From the IMG/VR virus record IMGVR_UViG_3300009551_000122, positions 1-22,157 of that record: a DNA stretch of 22,157 nt, one strand, 5' to 3'. This document shows, in pieces, positions 5,554 through 11,011 of the stretch. Origin of the DNA: a virus. The notes under the pieces are model-generated. The model saw nothing but the letters and a program-made list of their open reading frames with translations. It had not been told where the DNA came from and ran no database searches. How positions within the stretch are numbered: the stretch's first letter is position 1; each line of letters begins with the position of its first letter. A program made the translations under genes and the position numbers.

Positions 5554-5590
5554 ACGGAGCGGGCCCGCGTCCGCGTCTCGTCCGCTCCGT
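5554..5590. repeat. inverted repeat between convergent genes
   Basis: ACGGAGCGG (5554-5562) and CCGCTCCGT (5582-5590) are perfect 9-bp arms around a 19-nt loop, placed between the stops of two convergent genes (5501 and 5594). A stem-loop here could act as a weak bidirectional terminator or 3'-end protector. There is no T tract on either side, so intrinsic termination is uncertain. Confidence 0.4.
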
Positions 5591-5593
5591 TGC

Positions 5594-6496
5594 TTAAAGA
5601 CCGCAGCCGCCCTCACACTCCATCGCGAAAGCTAGCTGGTCCTTCCGCTTGAAGTCTATTTGATCGAGTGGCCGGCAGTCCGCATGCAGGTATAGCTTTT
5701 GATCGAGTCCGCGATTTACTACGATGCCAGGCGTGCGTATCGCCGTATCGATCTGTAGCAGCTTCTCACGGGTGGGCCCTGGCTCCATGCGCTTGGCCCA
5801 GGTGGCATCATCCTGGAACGGGCAGAAGATACAGGCCGATCCGTAGACCTGGTGCGGCACGTGGATCTGGTTGTAGGCTTCGCAATCGTCCCGGCTCCAT
5901 CCGGTTTCGCCATTCATTTCGAGCAGGGGGAAGTGTACCAGCCAGTTCGGCCGCGCCCTGCCGCTCTCGGTTAAGAATCGCCGCGCGATATCAACCGCCC
6001 GTGTCCGCTCTTCCCACGAAATACCGATCGACTGGTGAACCGTGACGCCCCGTGGAACGTGTTGGCCCGGTTTCAGGCCCACCACTTCGCGCCTGATTGT
6101 CTGCTCGATGACCTCGATTTTGTATTCCTTGGTGCATTGCCGGCGGAGCATTCCATGTTTGCCGCCTTCCACGGTGGCGGTAAATGCGGGAATGGTGGCG
6201 AAGCGCTGCCCTGTGGAGTTTTCGCCGCGGGTGAGGTCGTCGCTGATACAGCCCCGCGTACGCACCAGGATAGGCGGCCCGTGGAGCGATACGAGCCAGT
6301 CGAGGTGAGCATAGACCGATTCAGGCGGATCCGGAAGCCCCAGGCGCCTTTCTTCGGCGCCCGGTTCGTTGCGCGTGTCAGCGAATACGGCACAATCGAA
6401 CCTTGGCACTGCTGGATGTCCTGCCAGGGAGAGAAGGTAGAGCGTAGTTGACTGGACGCCTGCACCGAGATTCAAAACCTGAAATTGAGTTTCCAT
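5594..6496 (-). CDS. PAPS-reductase-like PP-loop protein (300 aa)
   Basis: The N-terminus carries a PP-loop (VLNLGAGVQSTTLYLL; GAGVQS at residues 11-16), the ATP-pyrophosphatase signature of the adenine-nucleotide alpha-hydrolase superfamily. RRQCTKEYKI (118-127), ISWEERTRA (159-167) and CIFCPFQDD (C222, C225) match the phage 'phosphoadenosine phosphosulfate reductase family' proteins. A C-terminal ECEGGCG adds Cys residues. True PAPS reduction is unlikely to be the job; relatives include DndC-type sulfur-transfer enzymes, so nucleotide or nucleic-acid modification is a reasonable inference. It lies 6 nt downstream of the LuxR-like gene, forming a two-gene leftward unit inside phage late territory. 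Confidence 0.88.
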   Translation of the reverse strand: METQFQVLNLGAGVQSTTLYLLSLAGHPAVPRFDCAVFADTRNEPGAEERRLGLPDPPESVYAHLDWLVSLHGPPILVRTRGCISDDLTRGENSTGQRFATIPAFTATVEGGKHGMLRRQCTKEYKIEVIEQTIRREVVGLKPGQHVPRGVTVHQSIGISWEERTRAVDIARRFLTESGRARPNWLVHFPLLEMNGETGWSRDDCEAYNQIHVPHQVYGSACIFCPFQDDATWAKRMEPGPTREKLLQIDTAIRTPGIVVNRGLDQKLYLHADCRPLDQIDFKRKDQLAFAMECEGGCGL

Positions 6497-6502
6497 GGGT
6501 TT

Positions 6503-6817
6503 CTAGCCTTCCGCCTTCAATTTGTCACCGGCCAGGCCCAGCGCGATCATCCCCAGGCACCCCGGCGAGCCACACTCACAAGGCGGCACGTGCAACCCTT
6601 CCAGTGATTCCGTATCTCGCATCAGACAGGCGGGATTCTCGAGCACCCATAGGACGAGCTGCAGCCTGTTCACGCGCGCGCGATCGCACATGGAAGTCAG
6701 GCGCGAATTCACCGTACTGACGGCAATCTCCATCGCGCCGGCGATCGCCTTCACATCCAAACCACCGAAAACCTTCTTCACGATTTCACGGTCTTGACGG
6801 TCAAAAGTGACGGACAT
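6503..6817 (-). CDS. LuxR/GerE-like HTH protein with C-terminal Cys motif (104 aa)
   Basis: Residues 8-62 resemble a GerE/LuxR-type four-helix HTH: DREIVKKVFGGLDVKAIAGA (first and second helices), MEIAVSTVNSRLTSMCDR (recognition helix with the STVNSRL core) and ARVNRLQLVLWVLEN. No receiver or ligand domain precedes it, so it is a stand-alone DNA binder. The C-terminus adds CECGSPGC (C80, C82, C87), perhaps a metal or redox site. It is transcribed divergently from the late genes across an intergenic palindrome, so it is a candidate late-gene regulator or autoregulator. TAAATA at 6836-6831 may be its -10. Confidence 0.8.
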   Translation of the reverse strand: MSVTFDRQDREIVKKVFGGLDVKAIAGAMEIAVSTVNSRLTSMCDRARVNRLQLVLWVLENPACLMRDTESLEGLHVPPCECGSPGCLGMIALGLAGDKLKAEG

Positions 6818-6859
6818 TGGCCCAAGCCCCTATTTATTCCGCCCAGTGTCGCCCGATTA

Positions 6860-6874
6860 CTGGCAAATTGCCAG
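6860..6874. promoter_or_regulatory. operator-like palindrome between divergent genes
   Basis: CTGGCAA A TTGCCAG is a perfect 7-bp inverted repeat with one central base, in the 112-nt gap between the LuxR-like gene (leftward) and the first late gene (rightward). It sits just upstream of the region where a leftward -35 would fall. GACTAT/TATAGG at 6918-6926 is a weak rightward -10 candidate very close to ATG 6930. Binding by the adjacent HTH protein is inferred from position only. Confidence 0.5.
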
Positions 6875-6929
6875 ATTTCAGCAATTGAATTGAACGGAAG
6901 CCACGCCAGCAGGCCCAGACTATAGGTAT

Positions 6930-7370
6930 ATGCGCCCCGATCCTCAATCCGCGGCACGTCAGGCGATTGTGGATGAGTTCGGGGAAGTCGACCGGAAAGT
7001 AAAGTTGTGGACCCCTGCAGTTAACCCACACCTCCAGCGCCGGGCCGAATTACAAGCCGTCATCGAAAGCTGGTACACCGACTACGCAGCAGGCCTTAGC
7101 GACGTTCAACAGGGCAAGCTCTACCAGTTGGAAGTAAGCCCGAAGCAGTGGCAACAAACCCTCACCGCAGCAACCCAGGCGAAAGCCTTCTCCCTCATTA
7201 AACGCGCCAAGCTGATCGATCCGTTTACGATCTTCACCACCACCCTTGCAGCCATCAAGAGTCAGCTCGGGCAGCCATTCCTCGACCAGAACGTACCCAA
7301 GGACCGCAGCGGCAGGCGCACCATTACCGTGGTCGCGAAGGCGGAGCCCGTCCTTACCAAGGTGGCTTAA
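6930..7370 (+). CDS. hypothetical late-region protein (146 aa)
   Basis: A soluble, helix-rich 146-aa protein. The N-terminal half contains VDEFGEVDRKVKLWTPAVNP and RRAELQAVIESWY (about residues 37-49). A Gln/Lys-rich middle follows (QLEVSPKQWQQTLTAATQA), then a basic C-terminus (KDRSGRRTITVVAKAEP). No membrane segment or catalytic motif is visible. I do not recognise the family, although its place as the first rightward gene suggests a late or auxiliary function. No clear Shine-Dalgarno precedes ATG 6930, and the putative -10 lies within 4-7 nt, again suggesting a very short leader. Confidence 0.7.
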   Translation: MRPDPQSAARQAIVDEFGEVDRKVKLWTPAVNPHLQRRAELQAVIESWYTDYAAGLSDVQQGKLYQLEVSPKQWQQTLTAATQAKAFSLIKRAKLIDPFTIFTTTLAAIKSQLGQPFLDQNVPKDRSGRRTITVVAKAEPVLTKVA

Positions 7371-7583
7371 ATGGACATGGAAGCGGTAAGCAGTTCGAAC
7401 ATTCAGGCAGTCGGCTACGATCCGGAATCGAAAACGATGCGGATCCAGTTCCATAACGGCGCCGAACACGAATACTCAGGCGTTCCGGCAGAGACACACG
7501 CGGCCCTCATGGCCTCCGATTCAAAAGGCGCCCACCTGCACAAGCATGTGAAGAGCGCGCATTCGTCCGTCCGCATAAAGTAG
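7371..7583 (+). CDS. KTSC domain protein (70 aa)
   Basis: The protein is essentially one KTSC domain (named for its occurrence at the C-terminus of some lysyl-tRNA synthetases). The pattern is VSSSNIQAVGYDPESKTMRI (residues 6-25), then FHNGAEHEYSGVPAETHAAL and SDSKGAHLHKHVKSAHSS. Its hallmarks are SS.I..VGYD, F.(N/G)G..Y.Y..VP and S.G.....h+. Stand-alone KTSC proteins are common in phages; the molecular role is not established, with RNA binding usually suggested. The ATG abuts the TAA of the preceding gene, so translational coupling is likely. Length and motif order match the family well. Confidence 0.88.
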   Translation: MDMEAVSSSNIQAVGYDPESKTMRIQFHNGAEHEYSGVPAETHAALMASDSKGAHLHKHVKSAHSSVRIK

Positions 7584-7601
7584 TTCTCAGAACTCTGAGA
7601 A
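7584..7601. repeat. perfect 18-bp inverted repeat after the KTSC gene
   Basis: TTCTCAGA AC TCTGAGAA begins at the base after the KTSC stop codon. The 8-bp arms are exact with a 2-nt centre, a spacing more typical of a dimeric protein-binding site than a hairpin, and no T tract follows. It lies 54-71 nt before the next start codon (7655), so an operator or RNA-processing role is possible. Confidence 0.45.
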
Positions 7602-7654
7602 GCACTGTCATCGCTCCAAATCTGGGGTGAACCCACCGAGGCACATCGACAAAA

Positions 7655-7945
7655 ATGTCACACAGCAAGTGCGGCACGTTGGTATGGAGTTCGACCGGCG
7701 AGGCATGGACTTCAAAGCGCGGCGCCCGGCGATTGATCGACCGGAAATTAGCGGAACGGCAGCCAGACGGCACACTTCGGATGTACGAATCCGACTACCG
7801 TTTCCGTTCAGAACCGCAAAGCACAAGCGGCCCCGATTTGACACCAATGTTATGCGAATTCCCGCTTGACCTGCACCACGACGACGATCGCGCGGTACTC
7901 AAATACTGGCCCGATCAATCGAGTCCCGAAGGGAAAGCCGCATGA
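7655..7945 (+). CDS. hypothetical protein (96 aa)
   Basis: A 96-aa mostly polar protein starting MSHSKCGTLVWSSTGEAWTS. It has a basic segment (RGARRLIDRKLAERQPDG, about residues 22-39), a Tyr/Arg-rich middle (LRMYESDYRF) and an acidic HHDDDRAVLKYWP near the C-end. The frame is supported because its TGA overlaps the next gene's ATG as ATGA. The start is less sure: only a weak GAGG lies upstream, and the preceding 70 nt contain the inverted repeat. No family is recognised; predicted soluble. Confidence 0.6.
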   Translation: MSHSKCGTLVWSSTGEAWTSKRGARRLIDRKLAERQPDGTLRMYESDYRFRSEPQSTSGPDLTPMLCEFPLDLHHDDDRAVLKYWPDQSSPEGKAA

Positions 7946-8580
7946 GTGAAGCCCTCGCACGGGAAGGCGACATTGCGGCAAATAGCGCGTGGTCAGTCGA
8001 TACCCTACGGGATTATTTTCTCGGGTTACTGCTCGAAAAAGACCGGCGCCTCAACGACCTGATTACCGCGAATGACCGGCGATATTCGCAGGAAGTCGCC
8101 CACCTGCAAAAGCAGTTTGACGGAAGCGACAAGGCCGTAAGCGTCGCCTTCACTGCGCAGCAGCGGGCGATTGATACCGCCTTCACTGCCCAACAGACCG
8201 GCTTGAATGCGGCACTCCTGGCCCAGAAAGAAGCGATCGCTACCGCCCTGGTAGCAGCCGAAAAGGCCGTCAATGCGGCATTGGTGAGTAGCGCCCAGGC
8301 CGTTCAAAAGGCCGAAGCCGCGGCCGAACGGCGATTTGAGGGCGTGAACGAATTCCGCCAAACCCTCAGCGACCAGCAACGTACGCTCATTCCGCGGGCT
8401 GAGGTCGATGTCTTGATGAAATCGGTAAATGACAAGGTGGACTTGCTCAGCAATGCCTACAGAGCCCACCAGGCGGAAGGGGTAGGCAAGGTTAGCGGGT
8501 GGGCGGCAGCCGTGGGAGTGGTGGGATTTATTGCGGTGATCCTTTCAGTCGCAGCCTTCCTGATGAAGTTCAAAGGTTAA
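7942..8580 (+). CDS. hendecad-repeat coiled-coil protein with C-terminal membrane anchor (212 aa)
   Basis: Residues 65-130 form six consecutive 11-residue units without gaps (for example AVSVAFTAQQR, then AIDTAFTAQQT), Ala-rich and with Gln/Glu/Lys at the ends. This predicts a right-handed hendecad coiled coil. The N-terminus holds a charged helix (VDTLRDYFLGLLLEKDRRL). The segment SDQQRTLIPRAEVDVLMKSV (about 142-161) resembles a conserved region seen in other phage coiled-coil membrane proteins. One strong membrane helix (about 189-207) ends the protein, followed by KFKG. It is therefore probably an inner-membrane protein with a long cytoplasmic or periplasmic rod. An envelope or lysis-related role is possible but not shown. 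Confidence 0.75.
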   Translation: MSEALAREGDIAANSAWSVDTLRDYFLGLLLEKDRRLNDLITANDRRYSQEVAHLQKQFDGSDKAVSVAFTAQQRAIDTAFTAQQTGLNAALLAQKEAIATALVAAEKAVNAALVSSAQAVQKAEAAAERRFEGVNEFRQTLSDQQRTLIPRAEVDVLMKSVNDKVDLLSNAYRAHQAEGVGKVSGWAAAVGVVGFIAVILSVAAFLMKFKG

Positions 8581-8586
8581 AACGTT

Positions 8587-8790
8587 ATGGGACTGATTCA
8601 AATCGTTGTGGTTCTGATCGTCATCGGCGTCTTGCTGTGGCTGGTCAACACCTATATTCCGATGGCGGCGCCCATCAAAACCATTATCAATATCGTGGTG
8701 GTCGTGTTCGTGTGCCTGTGGCTCTTGAGTGCGTTCGGCCTCTTGAGCGGCGGCCCGTACCTCGGCACACGTGCAGCACCTCTTCGGTAA
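8587..8790 (+). CDS. Thivi_2564-like small membrane protein (67 aa)
   Basis: The sequence MGLIQIVVVLIVIGVLLWL, then NTYIPMAAPIKTIINIVVVV and LWLLSAFGLL, is the recognisable two-helix pattern of the Thivi_2564 family of small membrane proteins: helix, VNTYIPM loop, helix ending WLL. These occur widely in bacteria and in phages; their role is unknown. Two membrane helices (about 4-21 and 33-55) suggest a hairpin in the inner membrane. In a phage, a two-helix hairpin next to another hydrophobic protein makes a holin function conceivable, but the family is not established as holins. Starts 6 nt after the preceding stop. Confidence 0.82.
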   Translation: MGLIQIVVVLIVIGVLLWLVNTYIPMAAPIKTIINIVVVVFVCLWLLSAFGLLSGGPYLGTRAAPLR

Positions 8791-8797
8791 ATCCTCT

Positions 8798-9103
8798 ATG
8801 AACTGGCTTAAATTGCTGTTCCAGTATTTCCCCCTCGTCCTTTCGGGCGTTGTGGCCATCGAAGGCGCCGTAAAAGCACCTGGCGCTACCAAGAAACAAA
8901 TCCTGTTGAACGTCATCACAGCAGGCGCCGGCATCGCGCAGCAGATTCCCCAGGTGGACGTGCAAAAGGTTGGCACCGTCATTGATGCGGTAGTCGGCGC
9001 CTTGAACAAATCGGGCGTGTTCACCAAAGACACCCCGCCAGCAGTCCCGGGCCCGGTGATCGTTCTCGACCTTCCCACCGGCAGTATCAAACCATCCGCG
9101 TAA
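8798..9103 (+). CDS. hypothetical phage protein with N-terminal hydrophobic helix (101 aa)
   Basis: ATG 8798 opens MNWLKLLFQYFPLVLSGVV, a hydrophobic helix (about 5-25), followed by KKQILLNVITAGAG and DVQKVGTVIDAVVGALNKSG, a soluble helical part repeatedly seen near phage lysis or late genes. A GTG at 8771 is in frame but lies inside the preceding gene and adds a polar tail, so I prefer the ATG despite its weak ribosome-binding site. The C-terminus is Pro-rich. It may work with the adjacent two-helix membrane protein, for example in lysis; this is inference from neighbourhood. No endolysin is visible nearby. Confidence 0.65.
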   Translation: MNWLKLLFQYFPLVLSGVVAIEGAVKAPGATKKQILLNVITAGAGIAQQIPQVDVQKVGTVIDAVVGALNKSGVFTKDTPPAVPGPVIVLDLPTGSIKPSA

Positions 9104-9114
9104 GCAGGTGTCTC

Positions 9115-9306
9115 TTGAGCCCCTGTGGAGTTCCACTTCCCCAACCCGAATCAGTCTCACCACCGGATGAACCGGAAGTTCACCAATGGGGCAGCTACGA
9201 TCCAACCTTGGCCGAAGAGATTGAAGGCTTCCTCGTGACACTGCCCACCTGGTTGATCGAACCCGCTGCCATGACGGAAATCCTCGCCCTCCTGCATGCT
9301 GCATGA
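9115..9306 (+). CDS. possible small acidic protein with TTG start (63 aa)
   Basis: The frame uses TTG 9115, preceded by AGGTG at 5-nt spacing, and ends in an ATGA overlap with the methyltransferase gene. The product begins MSPCGVPLPQPES, is acidic in the middle (DEPEVHQWGSYDPTLAEEIEG split here for description) and ends in a helix (MTEILALLHAA). There is no ATG near the front, so a real start depends on TTG. The clean stop/start overlap and good composition make it plausible but not certain. No family is recognised. Confidence 0.5.
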   Translation: MSPCGVPLPQPESVSPPDEPEVHQWGSYDPTLAEEIEGFLVTLPTWLIEPAAMTEILALLHAA

Positions 9307-10598
9307 CAGATATCTGGCCCATTGACCGCCTGATCCCGTATATCCGCAACCCCCGCAAGAACGACGCGGCGGTAGGGCAGATGTGCGCCTCGATTCAGGA
9401 GTTCGGCTTCAAGATTCCCGTGCTGGTCCGGTCCTCGGGCGAGGTGGTCGACGGCCACCTGCGCATCAAGGCGGCCCGCAAGATGGGTATCACCGATATC
9501 CCGGTGATCCTGTGTGACGAATGGTCGGAAGCCCAGGTAAAGGCGTTCCGGCTGCTGGTCAACCGTTCGGTGAATTGGGCGGAATGGGACGACGATCTGG
9601 TCAAGCTGGAGATGGTCGACCTGAAGGCGCTCGAATACGACCTCAGCCTCACGGGGTTCGATTCGGCCGAAGTGGCGGAGTTCCTGAAAGAGGCCACGGT
9701 CTATGGGCAGGACGAGGACGCGGTACCCGAGGTTCCAGCCACTCCGGTAACGATCCTGGGCGATTTGTGGCTACTGGGGGAGCACCGGGTACTGTGCGGC
9801 GACTCGACGGACGCAAGCGCGGTGGCGAGGCTAATGGGTGGCAAGAAAGCCACGTTGCTCGCGACGGACCCACCTTACCTGGTCAACTACACGGGCGGGT
9901 CGCATCCGCAGTCCTGGTCGAATTCCCCAGAGGTGAAAGATAAATGCTGGGATTCATACAAGGACCCGGCCTCCTGTATCGAGTTTTACGAGTCCTTTAT
10001 GCGCATCGGGCTCGAACACCTTGCCAAGGGTGGTGCGGTTTACCAATGGCATGCTGCACTGATGCAGTATCTGGTTCACCAAGCTTGGCTCAAGTGCGGG
10101 CTGCTGGTACACCAGCACATCGTCTGGGTGAAGGCGCGTTCCGTTTTAACGCACTCCCACTATATGTGGCAGCACGAAGTCGCCTTTTATGGCTGGCCAA
10201 AGGGGAATCTACCGAACCTCCGTCCGCCCGCAAATACCTCGACTGTTTGGCAGGTTAATCAGGTTGGCGAATCGACCGGAATCCACCCAACACAAAAGCC
10301 GGTGGAACTTGCGCGCCGGCCCATCGAATACCATACACAGCCACACGACATTTGCTATGAACCGTTCAGCGGATCCGGCACCATGATTGCGGCGTCGGAA
10401 GCTGCTGGCAGGGCGTGCTACGCGATGGAAATAGCGCCGGAATTCGTGGACTGCGCAGTCAACCGCTGGCAGGAATTCACCGGCAAACAGGCCACCCACG
10501 ATCAGACCGGCCTGACCTTCGACGCACTGAAAGCGCAGCGGCTTGGCACCACCGAACGTGTACCCGACGAGGAGACAGAAGTCTCCATTGCTAGATGA
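9303..10598 (+). CDS. ParB-like domain fused to N4/N6 DNA methyltransferase (431 aa)
   Basis: Residues 1-130 form a ParB/Srx-like N-terminal domain (IDRLIPYIRNPRKND, then VVDGHLRIKAA with the GHxR motif at 51-54). Residues 150-395 form a beta-class amino-methyltransferase: catalytic DPPY at 189-192 precedes the SAM-binding FSGSGT at 355-360, with HPTQKP at 328-333 between them. The enzyme should methylate adenine N6 or cytosine N4 on DNA. Such ParB-MTase fusions are frequent phage genes just upstream of terminase and may protect phage DNA or mark packaging sites. No partner restriction enzyme is encoded nearby. Start and stop overlap both neighbours as ATGA. Confidence 0.95.
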   Translation: MTDIWPIDRLIPYIRNPRKNDAAVGQMCASIQEFGFKIPVLVRSSGEVVDGHLRIKAARKMGITDIPVILCDEWSEAQVKAFRLLVNRSVNWAEWDDDLVKLEMVDLKALEYDLSLTGFDSAEVAEFLKEATVYGQDEDAVPEVPATPVTILGDLWLLGEHRVLCGDSTDASAVARLMGGKKATLLATDPPYLVNYTGGSHPQSWSNSPEVKDKCWDSYKDPASCIEFYESFMRIGLEHLAKGGAVYQWHAALMQYLVHQAWLKCGLLVHQHIVWVKARSVLTHSHYMWQHEVAFYGWPKGNLPNLRPPANTSTVWQVNQVGESTGIHPTQKPVELARRPIEYHTQPHDICYEPFSGSGTMIAASEAAGRACYAMEIAPEFVDCAVNRWQEFTGKQATHDQTGLTFDALKAQRLGTTERVPDEETEVSIAR

Positions 10599-11011
10599 AA
10601 CCTCACCACCTCGCCTTCATGAAGGCATACAGTCTCGTAGGCTCCGTTACGAAAGCCTGCGAGGTAGCAGAGCACGCCCGATCCCGGCACTACCAGTTAC
10701 TCAAGGAAAACAAGGACTATCGGGACGCCTTCGCGGAAGCCAGGAACAGGCTGGCGGACGTGTTGGAAGCGGTGGTGATTCAGCGGGCAGTTGAGGGGTA
10801 CCTGGAGCCTGTCTATTACAAGGGCAAGCCCTGCGGGGCAGTACGGCGCTTTTCAGACGGTAATGCGCAGTTCATGCTGCGAGGATTGCGGCCCGACGTA
10901 TACCGGGAACGTAGCGACGTGAATGTGAAGGCGGAAGTGGACTTGAAATTTAAGGGCGAGTTAGCGGAATTGCTCGACGTCTACCGGCAACTGACGAAGA
11001 CAGCAGAATGA
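10595..11011 (+). CDS. terS: terminase small subunit (138 aa)
   Basis: Residues 1-60 form the DNA-binding part: AFMKAYSLVGSVTKACEVAE is a classic TerS HTH of the 'G.v..Aa..agv.r....y.l.....f..af..A' type, followed by DYRDAFAEARNRLADVLEAV. The middle (VIQRAVEGYLEPVYYKGKPC) matches the conserved block after the HTH, and the end (ELAELLDVYRQL) suits oligomerisation. TerS recognises the pac or cos site and hands DNA to the large subunit. Its TGA overlaps the TerL ATG, and its own start overlaps the methyltransferase stop. Length is normal. Confidence 0.93.
   Translation: MKPHHLAFMKAYSLVGSVTKACEVAEHARSRHYQLLKENKDYRDAFAEARNRLADVLEAVVIQRAVEGYLEPVYYKGKPCGAVRRFSDGNAQFMLRGLRPDVYRERSDVNVKAEVDLKFKGELAELLDVYRQLTKTAE

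Noticed and set aside
7774-7795. TCGGAT..ATCCGA inverted repeat resembling the operator family
   Set aside because: Half-sites are in the opposite orientation to the operators and lie inside a coding frame with no promoter nearby; probably chance.
8687-9358. 223-aa and 199-aa minus-strand open frames opposite the membrane-protein genes
   Set aside because: They lie antisense to the Thivi_2564-like and following genes, have no ribosome-binding site, and carry compositional bias typical of antisense reading of GC-rich coding DNA.
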